Below, in pieces: positions 1 through 10,096 of a stretch of DNA of 64,000 nucleotides. The DNA lies in NCBI GenBank assembly GCA_020746875.1, contig JAGTJL010000010.1, positions 124,001 to 188,000 on the forward strand, in the 5' to 3' direction. Both the position numbers and the translations under genes were made by a program. The stretch comes from Rhexocercosporidium sp. MPI-PUGE-AT-0058. Lineage: Eukaryota; Ascomycota; Leotiomycetes; Helotiales. The number at the start of each line of letters is the position of its first letter. The stretch's first letter is position 1. Below the pieces are notes generated by a model. It did no database searches, had not been told where the DNA came from, and saw only the letters and a list, made by a program, of their open reading frames with translations.

Positions 1-745
1 AATATCCTGAGCTGGAAGATGTTCCATCAAGTTTTGATTGCTGTTTATGAAAGAAAAGTATCAGTATGTCAATTGATGAGTATAAGATCTGTTAGTGTCA
101 ATTGTTTCTGTTTCCCTTTGAATAATTTGGCAATATCCAATACCTCTACTGCGGGTAGAAGGAAGGAAGGGTCTCTCGAGCTGTTCCCTTTCTTCGTCAA
201 GGTATGGAGCAATTTTTCTCTTCCATGAAAGCTCGGAACCGGTTTTAAACACGATGGTGGGATGCGTAAATATCAGTTCAGCGTGGCTGAAGATATCGCA
301 ATATTTCCGGGTAATCTATTTACTTGAGACGCCTTTGTCTTCCGATGTCTCTTATCGATTCACTCGAGTGGGTTCCGATGTGCGCGAAGGAGGCTCAGCG
401 GCTCAGAGACGATATTACTTGCAACCAAAGCCCTCTTCTGCCTTCTCATTTTGTCTATAGCCATAGCGATAGCTGCTGTATAGGACTGTACTTATCCATA
501 TCAATGAGCAATGTTTAAATCAGCCCACTAGACAGCCTAGACTCTGGACTAAGTCGTCCAGGCCGGGACGAGGGTAGTCACGTGGAGACGGGTGCACTAA
601 AAACATCACCGCCACAACCTCACGTTCTGCTACCTAGTCAAACAACTTTCCTAATCATTGACCTTTCAAAATTCCAACGTCAACGACCGCACAATCGCTA
701 CGAATAAGAGACTATCACCAAATATTCAAGAGATCCACCTACACA
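1..745. other. Intergenic, no gene recognised
   Basis: Only short overlapping reading frames on both strands, none with a recognisable motif or a plausible intron structure. The last 150 bases are probably the leader of the broken 2EXR gene that starts at 746. Confidence 0.5.
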
Positions 746-1847
746 ATGACGACCAACAAGTCTCACAGACTCGAAAGTGACTTGATTGCCTCGATCCAAA
801 GCTCCTCCACAACCCGCGAACTGCTACTTTCCCCAGTAGGCAATATCCAGAAAGACCCATCACGACCACGTAAAGTCACTGCAAACCTGGGGAAAATGCA
901 ACCTCCCCCAAAACCGTCCGGTTCAGCTTTCCATGCATTTACCAATCTTCCAACAGAGCTCTGAAGAATGATCTGGGTAATAGCACTCACAATACCACTG
1001 CCACAGATTATCGTCCTACAAAAGTACAAACCTCTCGAAACCGAGTCAACCTCATCATGCAGACTTGCAGAGAAGCTCGAGATATCGGTGTCAATATTAA
1101 GCTTCCGTACTTTCAAATATCGCTGATGCCTCAGAGCGCACCCGAGAGTCCAAAGTACTATTTCAATCTGGAAAGGGACACTATATGGCTTGAAGACGGC
1201 ACGCTGATGCCAAAGAATCTTAATTTCTTTTGCGGTACTTGTCAAAGGGGTGCTCTTTTCCCCATAGTCTCCCGGACTTCGAATCAGTGCTGTCATAATC
1301 TGGAGCTAGAGCGATTCGCCATCAGTTATTCAGTATGGACAGATCTGGAGAGAGGCGGCGCTTTTGACAGACAAGATGTAGGCTCTATCAATGTTCTGCT
1401 GCATCTGAACAGTGTACGTGAGCTGTATCTTGTTATAGGTGACACTGCGATCTCGAGGAAGGGCGACTTTGACCAAAAAAGACCGCATCATTTGGTGCTC
1501 TCGAGTTTTTCGATCAGAATCGGGGCTTAACATTGCCAATTCCGTCTAATATGAGACGGGGTCTTGCAAAATCCTGGGCATGGTCTGAGCGGCAGGTTCG
1601 GGAGACGTTTTATAACTTCAACCGGGACCGAAGAGAGCAGAAGAGAATCAAACTTGAAGGTATGTACTCTTACATGGACGATTTGGTTTCTGAACGTCCA
1701 AGCTTAATGTCCATGTTGCTCATAGTTTACATAGTTCACGGGCAAGACGAAGAACAGTTCGGCGAGAATGGCCTCATGGAAATGTCTTTTTGGATGTCTC
1801 CGAAAGTACGATTTGTGGAAGTTTTTGCAGCGCCTACTCACACTTAA
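746..1847 (+). pseudogene. 2EXR-domain protein, broken
   Basis: The 2EXR domain is an F-box-like fungal domain of unknown function, greatly expanded in leotiomycetes. The N-terminal motif FHAFTNLPTEL is followed by a TGA (962-964) exactly where the family has Arg in LPxELRxxIW; the next codons read RMIW. The frame then moves near 1024-1057, where the second family block resumes (LMQTCREAR, then YYFNLERDTIWL, the usual 'CREAR...F....DtlwL' pattern). It moves again in the T-run near 1505-1520, after which coherent coding continues (GLTLPIPSNMRRGLAKSWAW) to the stop at 1847. One nonsense change and two frameshifts cannot be removed by any normal-sized intron that I can find. I read it as a pseudogene; sequencing error at three places is less likely. 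The family assignment is from motif pattern only. Confidence 0.7.
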
Positions 1848-2010
1848 GGGATTGGCTTACTGTGCGACCATATAGAGACCTTTACTTACTCCTTAAAGCT
1901 GGGGCATGCCCGAGTTCATTTCAAATCATCTGACGCTTGGTAAAATTTATTCCTGTCAGGTGCAACAAGACTTGTGTCCTTCAAACCTCGCCAAAACCAA
2001 TCGAACAATC

Positions 2011-3110
2011 CTACTCAAGTAAGTCCACTTTCCCAGGCTGTATCTTACTCCAATCCTGCTCAAATCCACTTTCAACATGAGGTATTGGACCAAGAGGCGT
2101 GATAGCTTTCGGATTAACACCAGGGTGACTCTTCGTATACTAGACAAAAAGGTCAGCACGGCTAATCTCCACCCCAAAGCAGCAAGACTCACATTCTCCT
2201 TAATATGCCTAAAATCAGTAGTCTCCCTAAACCCCTTCACATTCCAGTAAAGATTCTTCAACCACTCATTCAGCACCGGATAGTCATGTCGTATAATCCC
2301 CAGATTACACTTGAAATGCTGCACATACACCGTATCGAAGCGCACAATCGTAGGATACAACCTCAAATCTAACTCCGTGAGATCCGGGCCGAGAACATAC
2401 GGCCCCCCATTCTTCGAGAGTACTTGCTCCATTAGATTCAACGCTTCGAAGACTGGAACGACATTCTTATCATACGTCTCCTGATCCGGCGCGAACCCGG
2501 CTTTGTAAACGCCTAAATTGAGATCCGCCTGCATCCATGCCCCAACCTCATCAATCTCCCCTCTCAACCCCTCAGGATAGAAATCCACACTCCTATACTC
2601 CTCAGGCAAGATGGAATCAAACCCCGTATTCAGATTCCTCAGGATCTCCAAACTCTCATTGTTGACTAGCTGGTTCGTCTTCTTGTCCCAGAGCACGGGC
2701 ACGCTGTACCGGCCCTTGTAGTCGGGCTTCTCGCGGAAGTAGATCTCGTGCATGTAGGTGCTGCCGAAGAGGTGGTCGGGTGTCGACCCTGGGTAGGGGT
2801 CGGAGGGGCTGGGGAATTTCCAGCCGGGGTACCCCGTGTCGTCGCCTTTTGGGTAGGGTTTGACGACTGAGAGGGTGATTATTTCGGTGAGGCCTTTGAG
2901 GTGGCGGATGAGGTTTGCGCGGTGGGCGAAGGGGCAGAAATGGCCTGGTTGGTGGGTAGGTGTTAGATCGTGTGGTTGATTGAAGGAGGGGAGGGGGAAA
3001 GGGGAGATACCTATGTAGAGATGGTATCGTCCTGCTTCAGGAGGGAACTGTCCGCCTTCTTCTATTTGGCCATGCCAGGCGCCGTCTTTGAATGTTGATG
3101 TTGAGGACAT
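2011..3110 (-). CDS. ECM4: Omega-class glutathione S-transferase / glutathionyl-hydroquinone reductase (ECM4/GTO family)
   Basis: Members of this cytosolic family use an active-site Cys to reduce glutathionyl-hydroquinones, dehydroascorbate and mixed disulfides. Three exons join in frame: 3110-3011, 2944-2193 and 2139-2011, with introns of 66 and 53 bp, giving 326 residues, normal for the family. The N-terminal thioredoxin-like part holds RYHLYIGHFCPFAHR; Cys37 is the expected catalytic residue, and the first intron splits this motif. Family blocks follow: VPVLWDKKTNQLVNNES (glutathione-binding SNES-like segment), then the all-helical domain with GPDLTELDLRLYPTIVRFD and NLYWNVKGF. The end, TKSHPGVNPKAITPLGP, appears only after the second intron is removed. 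An in-frame ATG twelve codons upstream (3146) could be the start instead. The next gene (3900) is divergent. Confidence 0.93.
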
Positions 3111-3899
3111 GGTGAGGTGTTTCTGGATCTGTGAGGTTCGGTTCATTTACTGGAACTGTAAAGGTAATTGACTGCATGGGAAGGGAAGGCCGATGTATTT
3201 GTAGTCGTTCAGGTGCTGACAATTGACGTCGCAGAATGCGGGGATGCCGAAAGTCCGGGTAGCCTTGCATGCAAGGCTACATGTCAGCCGCGTGGGGAAT
3301 TTTCCTTTCGAGAATTTTTATATTCGTAATGGATTCAGATAGAATGCCTCTGATGATATTTTTTGGGGATATTCTCGCACGGTGCTAGATAGTTTGTTCT
3401 GATTTTTCGATGGGCATTTTGATTTTTGAACTTTGAACTTGGATGAAACTCGTCTGTGCCCAGCCATAAGACTCGCTTAGCTTCAGGGGCTTCATCAACA
3501 AACAAACATAATAGTCTTTCTTGGACATTGCTATCGTCCGGATGCGTTACATTTGGTATTTATATATCAATGTTGAGGCTTTCGTGAGATCTTTACTGTC
3601 CAAATGGAACATGTCAACATAAGTGCATAACTCTTTCCGAATTTGTACTCTCGCTTCCAATCCTTATGCAATTGGGGCAGGCAACAAGCACTACTTATTT
3701 CTACGGCGCGTTTTAAGGTGAGCTTCTGAATTTGAGAGGATTGGTAACTCTTCAACTTCGATAATCTCTTCAAAATATATTTCTCAACAGCATCAATCTT
3801 AGCTCAACCTCAACCTCAATCCCATTCTCTTATCAATCGAAGCCTCTGAAAAAGATATCTCTATCTCAAGAGTTCAAATAAAAAGATCATTTGAACAGG
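3111..3899. promoter_or_regulatory. Divergent intergenic region between the ECM4-like gene and the gene at 3900
   Basis: About 790 bases between two divergently transcribed genes, so it must hold both promoters. It has T- and A-rich runs but no TATA box or known operator that I can place with confidence. Confidence 0.4.
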
Positions 3900-4909
3900 A
3901 TGTGTAAGTCTCGTGGAAGCTTTCCGGGATTTTGTTTGAGCGACTGCTGAAATCTCAAACTAGCCTCCTCCGATCTCCTCACGGCTCTCGAGCAAGAGCG
4001 ACAAAGACTCTTAAAGGCGAAGAGTGATGGCAACGCTCATGGCATGTTTCTGCTCTCGTCGAAATTGATACAGTATAGGCTAACTGGACCTCAACAGCAG
4101 CCGTAATCAAAGCCGTGCACCAAAATACTATCGCCAAGACGCATGCTGCCTACAGAGAAAAGAGCCGCAGATGTAAGCCTCCAAAAACCTCTTAACCCCA
4201 ACTTTAATTTGGCTAAACACGGTGCAGATAGCAGATGGGTCGAAAAAGAAGCCCGAAAAATGGAGGCGAGGCTTGAAAAGAAGCGGAAGCAGATGGAGAG
4301 AAACAAGCAGAAGATGGACCTCGGGAGAAATACATATTACGCGGAGGTTGAAACTTGTAAGCCAGAATCTTGCAATTCCTCCCTTTATTGCACAATGGTA
4401 TTGCACAAGGGGAACATTCCTAACAATTAGAACTAGTGCAAGCCAGAATCGACAAGACAGAGGCAGAGAGGCTTGCCGAGGAGTTGCGTCTGAATGACAA
4501 GCTGGAGGAGATAGAGAGAGAGATCGCGGCAAACAATCCGGAAACAATTCACAGAGCAGACAGATCTCGAGCTCCGTCCCCAGAGATATGCCCCGCAGAA
4601 TTAGTTCTCAGCCCAACAGCGGACATCTCAGAGAAAGATTCAGTCAGGCCCAGAGCCCCATGCGTTGCCGAAGCTAGACTAGAAACAGTACAGTTCCGCA
4701 TCAATCCTCCTCCGCGCAAGATCATTTGGAAAATCAAGACCAACTCCGCCTTTTGCTCCGGGAATCCGCCATCTAATCTCACACCCGCAAAGAAGAAGAG
4801 TCCTGACGCATCAAAGCGGTATATCTGGGAGGAGTACGACCACTCTGAGGTATTTGAGGAGGTAGACGACCCACGCGACGAAGATTACGAGCCTTCGATC
4901 GATGAGTAG
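3900..4909 (+). CDS. Charged coiled-coil protein of unknown function
   Basis: I do not recognise the family. Five exons give an uninterrupted 252-residue frame: 3900-3903 (only ATGT), 3964-4041, 4098-4172, 4228-4356 and 4437-4909. Removing the 60-bp first intron restores MSSSDLLTALEQERQRLL. The second intron (4042-4097) fits the frame only with a GC donor (G|GCATGT) and an AG acceptor preceded by a GCTAAC branch site. Residues about 45-130 are strongly charged and heptad-like (RKMEARLEKKRKQMERNKQ, then AERLAEELRLNDKLEEIE), so a coiled coil is likely. The tail is proline-, serine- and acid-rich and ends DPRDEDYEPSIDE. There is no signal peptide or membrane segment. The gene at 6101-7262 shares the helical-then-acidic layout, but I see no clear sequence similarity. 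The exon structure is better supported than any function. Confidence 0.72.
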
Positions 4910-6100
4910 GTGGGATTTACCTAGGAATGGATAAGGGTATCTTGAGAAGATTTGCAAGTCATATGGCGTTTTGCGATTGGGATCTGGGAAGCAGGTAACG
5001 GGTAATAGCAGGGAGGAGACTTGGCACTTGATCCGGTGGCATGGTGATGGATGGAGAGTGCATGGGAGATTTGTATCCATACCCGTTTCAAGTTCATCGG
5101 GTCTAGCATCAGGGGGGTCAAGGAGTCAAGGAGGCTAGCTATCTTACCTTTTTCCATATACAACACAGGAAATCTACGTTTCTGAAGCTGCATCTGATAT
5201 CAAGGTCCTTTCCTTTGTCTATCCAAATAATCAAGCTTTGCCAAGCATGAAGGTGCATTACAACCTATAAGTGATAGAGTATTCTCAGCTGCATGGGCAT
5301 CTACGCCCTGCCGTAAAAGTGTATATATGAAATAATACCAAATCTCTTTGAATCTCCAACTTTGACTCGACTATGAAATGTGGTTTGGGAACGCTCTCAG
5401 TCTTTTGTTTTGTATGTCTTAGCTGAGCTACCCTTCTTTATGTGGCAGGGACGGACAGATTTTCATCCTTGTAAACATTACCTCGCTTAATGCAGCGAGG
5501 TATAGCTTCACTTTAAATGCTTTTTTTCAACGACAACCCACTACCAGGCTTGCATCAAAGCAGATGCTCAGAGCTGGCTTCTTGACTCTCATTTCCTTCA
5601 GCTCAAATATAGTGGAGTAAAGAATTTTTCCAGGAGGAGGAGGAGTGAAGAGGCTGTCCCTGCCTATGAGCTCTCGATATTCGGCGCATTTAAGCCCTTG
5701 TGGAAATGCTACTCTTCAGCAATTCATACATTCTTGTGGAGTCATGAAATTATATGCGCAAAGGAAATTTGCAGAACAGGCTTTTCATATCTATTTATAC
5801 CGATGTGTAAGCCTTCTTATATCCAACGCTAAATCCACGCGAAACTACCCAGCATCTAGCCACACATGTACAGTATACGAAACCTGTGCCTCTCTCCCTC
5901 AATCTTGAATGCTACCTATGAATGGTTTAAAGCACCGCGTTCAAAATTTTACACCCTCGCTACCTTCAAGAGCAACGATATTTCCTCTCCCAATCCATTG
6001 CAAAATCGAATGCAAAATTCTACGCGACGCAAAGTCCCACATATCGTCCAAGGTAAATACAATTCAAAGATTAATACTTCCAGAACTAGTCCGATATAAA
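4910..6100. other. Intergenic between convergent genes
   Basis: It lies between the 3' ends of the genes at 3900 and 6101. Several short reading frames (for example 5645-5908) lack codon bias, motifs and splice sites. A GGA triplet run near 5632-5645 is the only simple repeat noticed. Confidence 0.5.
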
Positions 6101-7262
6101 CTAATCCGCATACTCCTCAGCAACTATCATTCTGGATGAAGTGCGTCCAGCTATCATGGGAACTAGCTTCTTGCGCTTCTCGGGAGTATTTGCTTTCGCC
6201 GCAAGGTCATCCAGCTCGGCGTCACTATATTCTCGGTGTGGATATTTATTGGCCCAATGGCGGCTAGATTTGGGATGTTCGGCATATGAAGGCTCATTAA
6301 CAACGTCCCCAGCGGGGGGTTCCTCGTCTCCATACATCTCAGTCTCGAATTCCTGACCCCTGTCCATTTCCTCAGTTTTTTGTTTGTAGATATAGTGAAT
6401 CTCTCCTCGAAGTTTATCTTCGCTGAGGGGTTTGAAATGCTTGTTGGGCTTATTGCCTGCGGCGAACGTATTTTGCAAACTGTATCCGGGGACGTAGCCG
6501 CTGCGAGAAGATGAGTCGTCGGCGGAGAAATCTCCATCGACGTAGTCTGACTCAGGCTTTCGAGGAATCCAGTCGATTGACTCTATCGGCGTCTTGTACC
6601 ACCCAGCAGCGACCTGGGTAGAGACCAAGGCGATGGTCTTTGGGTCTGGTACTTGGAGTCCTGTTTCGAGCTCGAAGGCGGCATGCACTTCTTTGGTAGC
6701 CTCATGATCCTTGAAGATTGAGTAATCCATGTTACCCGATTTCCACCGAAGGAGTAGTTCAATTGGAGTCCAAGTGCGCCAATTCGAGTAGTCAGACTAT
6801 TCCTTAATTTAATGAACAATATTTCGCAGGGAGAGACTTTGCACCTACACCTACCTCTTTCATGATCTCTACCTCCAACTTGTAAATTCGTTGCTTGTGT
6901 ATATTTCGCAGATCCCGGTACCATTCTTTTTGATCTATCGCAAGCTCGTTGTGACGATCTTTAGCTATCTCAGATCCCAGAGAAAGCGAGTCCCACTCCA
7001 AATACAGCTCGTGTTGATTGTTTGCTGCTTGAAGTTCCAACTCATGAATTGCATCTCTAGCAGCTTTCAATTTCTCCTTGAGCTTCTGGAGCTTTGGTGC
7101 TAGAGTCGGGTTAGAGAGGCGGCGTGAGTGGACAAGCTTCTTACAGAAAGAGTTAAAACGAGTAAGATTCAAAGCTGGAATGAGATGCATAGGAGAATAT
7201 CTGACGGCTTGAGGTCTCTTGTAGCTGCCTATCGGGGTTGCTTTTGAACGAAAGGGGGCCAT
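6101..7262 (-). CDS. Two-exon protein of unknown function with a coiled-coil N-terminus
   Basis: Not recognised. Exon 1 is 7262-6855 and exon 2 is 6796-6101, separated by a 58-bp GT-AG intron, giving 367 residues. Residues about 45-135 are helical and charged (APKLQKLKEKLKAARDAIHEL, then AIDQKEWYRDLRNIHKQRIYKLEVEIMKE), a probable coiled coil. The exon junction reads EIMKE-SDYSNWRTWTPIELLLRWKS. This W...E/L...RW spacing is loosely like a short DNA-binding helix set, but that is weak. The C-terminal third is acidic and low in complexity and ends TPEKRKKLVPMIAGRTSSRMIVAEEYAD, with a basic stretch that could act as a nuclear signal. Start chosen at the first in-frame ATG (MAPFRSKATPIG). No signal peptide or membrane segment is visible. 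Confidence 0.72.
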
Positions 7263-8145
7263 ATTCGGTAGCCGGCTGATTTTCAGATTTTGGTTGAGGG
7301 AGAAGTCCGAAGGGGAGATCGTTTGTTATATGGTTGTGACGCAATTGTATTACCGATCCGTGAATGAAAGACAGAGACGGTGCGAATGAATCCCAAATCA
7401 TTCGAATTGTGTTCACTGTCTGAAATTGGAAGGTATTTTGAGTAAACGTCAAATAGACTGAAAATAGTAATGCTGTCTGGCTTAGAGAGAAGTGCAGCCA
7501 CCATACGAGACGATAGATGGGCAGTTAAGAGCCAGGTGAGGACAGCGAGGCCACAGCTAGGTCGAGCGAGAGATTTTGAGGTGCTCAACGTCTATCGTCC
7601 CAAGGAAAGGCGCCTAATACGCACCACCGGGTTGTGTGGGTTGAGTCAGACTCTTCATGTAGTAGGAAAAATTGGTGGTAACGGACGTTTTCTTTATGTC
7701 AGACACAAAGATGATCGGGAAAATGTGGCCAGTGACAAATGGGATTGAATGCGAAGCTACTTGTTGTTCTTGTATTGGATCCAAGAAGGTGTTACACAGG
7801 AAAAGCTAGCTCAGCCACGACCTCAATTTCAATAGCTCCTGTCGATTTTCACCATGGACATCAACACTAGACTAGAAGCAATGGATAGATGCCTCCGGTT
7901 CCTAGGGAAAAAAGATTAGGGGTTTGGGACTGCGAGAAAGAGAAGCAGTGTACGTCATACAAGCTCAACCCTTCTTATCAGAAGCATGAATGATTTGTGC
8001 TTGTAGATCTCAATAACCACAGCTATCAACTTGTGCGGAGTGCGGAAGAGCCTCCTCTCATTGCCGCTGGTAAAGAAGCACACGCACTCAAATCAGAAAG
8101 AGTTCCCATGTTCCCTCCCTTCGTATCCATTATGGCGCCTGTTCC
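7263..8145. other. Intergenic, no gene recognised
   Basis: The upstream region of the gene at 6101-7262 plus the 3' flank of the next minus-strand gene. A 92-codon plus-strand frame at 7470-7748 has no motif or homology that I recognise and is probably chance. Confidence 0.45.
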
Positions 8146-8702
8146 TCAAGCTTTATCACAACCACCACAGCCGCAGCAGTTCTCCTTCTTGCCCTTCTTA
8201 CCAGAGCCCTCGACATCGGTCTCCATCTCGGATCCATCCTTTCCGTTTTCCTTGACGTCAAGAGTCTTGTCGAACAACTCAGCGAATTCGTTGTCCTTCT
8301 TGACCTCGACACGCTTCTTCTCGATCTTCTTTTCGGCGTGAAGGGCGCCTATAAGGGAGAATTGGGCACTACGGATGTTGCGCTGACGGCGAAGAGATTA
8401 GTTGGGTTTGTGGAGACGAGACAGGGAACTTTGGATATAAGAGACGAAATGAGAATAACACCGTACATACGGGATCATTGCTGGAGTAGGCACTAGAGAG
8501 CTGAGTGAAGAAGGCGCTGAGACCTTGAGAGTGGGTGGAACGAGTGGAGGTTATAGCGGCTGGTGTAGCGGTAGTCGAAGTGGGAGTAGCGTCCTCCTTC
8601 TTGGCCTTGGGTTGGAAGTCCTTCCAGGAAGCAGCTGTTTCTGTCACGTCAGCAGTTGTCTTCCATGCTTAGCATGCTTAGGTCAAGGGAGAACTCACAC
8701 AT
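8146..8702 (-). CDS. Small protein of unknown function with a Cys-rich C-terminal tail
   Basis: Not recognised by name. Three exons, 8702-8699 (ATGT only), 8634-8471 and 8382-8146, with introns of 64 and 88 bp, encode 134 residues beginning MSASWKDFQPKAKKED. The N-terminal third is Thr/Ser/Ala-rich. A compact middle follows (GLSAFFTQLSSAYSSNDPRNIRSAQF), then a Lys/Glu helix (ALHAEKKIEKKRVEVKKDNEFAELFD), an acidic stretch, a KKGKKE run and a final CCGCGGCDKA. The terminal Cys cluster could bind metal or be lipidated; this is inference. The 4-nt first exon has the same form as in the gene at 3900. The clean splicing and biased composition make it a real gene. Confidence 0.75.
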
Positions 8703-10096
8703 CTTGGTAAGGTGTTGTTTGTGGGTGTAGAACGAGAAATCAGGTTGTTGGGTAGGGATTGGAGACGCTGGAGGTTGGTTGATCGCAACTGATGGTTGTC
8801 CAAGGTGGTGTTTTGAGAAGGAGGGAGAATGGTTCTTGGAGGAGGCCGGAAGATTCTATGATGGTGAGTTCGAGAGTGAACAGCATAAAATTTCAACTAA
8901 CTCGATTAGGTTATCAAGTATCCCCGATAACAACAAAGGGTGTTTAGCGAAAAGTGTGAGCGCATAAACCAGTAAAGTTCTAGATTTAGATCTAAAAGCA
9001 GCACAGACAATTGCTCATCCTGGTGTCTGATAAACAATTATGCCTTTCATCTTAATAAACTATAATCTGTGGCAACCTGCAACAATATCTTACCCTTTTG
9101 TTGAATTCTTGAGTGGATTGCGACTGGTCTGCACGTGACATAACAATGCTGCGATTAGGCCATACCTAGGTCTAACGAACTTTCAGTAACTGAAGCAAGA
9201 TTACGCAGAGTAAGTGGGAAGATACTGACTGACAAGGGGTGCAAAAAGTCTTTATATCCCTTGAACTAGACCATTTACTCCGTACCGCCCAGGCTGTGGG
9301 TAGCTTTCGATGAAGGCAAGGATACTTCGTTGTTTGAGAAGATGAACGTGTTAAAGGAGTACATACACGCTCTCCAAGTCAGCTAATCTCATAAAACCCC
9401 ACTCTCAATGAAGAATGGCATAAATACCGCAACTTGAGACGCTCAACCAGATGTGTTGCGTCTTCTGGACGACCAGGCGAGCTTGGTTTAATTCTTAATA
9501 TTGACCAACGCTTCCCCAGCAACCATGGTCCCAGAAATATTGCCCTCAATAAGGGTCGCTGATAGTACACTTAGAACTTTTGATCTTGAATGAGAAGACA
9601 CTTTTCGCCGGACGGTTATGATCTAGAACCCAATACTGTTCTCAATTTTACATCATAATTTGATAGCAACAATAAAACAAGAGGACTCACCAGATTACGT
9701 ACAGCAGTATAAAAAGGTGTCAAGCCCGACAAACCCCGCATCGACTATATAGCAAGTACTGGAGCTAAAGAGTAGCTACTCTTGGATGTGAACAAAATAA
9801 GCCATATGATTCGCTCTTTCGCAACATTTGCCACGATTGGTCTTAAACTAGCTGCTCCTCCTTACCCCGCCATGAGGCAACGGTTATGCACGGAAACCGA
9901 TATCCTCGGTCGCGCCTCCAGCCATAAATATTTTGAGTATATGTTCAACTCAGATTGAACAATCAGTCCGTCATATATGGCTTTATTTTCAACAACAAAA
10001 CTACGCTCTGAACTCAATCCAGAAAAACTATCTACACTCTTCCTCCAAGCCCTCCCATTTTCATCCAGAGAATCTCTCGGTCATCTAGCTGCTCAC
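8703..10096. other. Intergenic, no gene recognised
   Basis: It contains the promoter of the minus-strand gene ending at 8702 and that of the monooxygenase. ATG 9977 opens an in-frame extension of the monooxygenase (40 extra residues), so 9977 is an alternative start for that gene. One TACTCCGTAC motif lies near 9278. No other coding signal seen. Confidence 0.45.
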
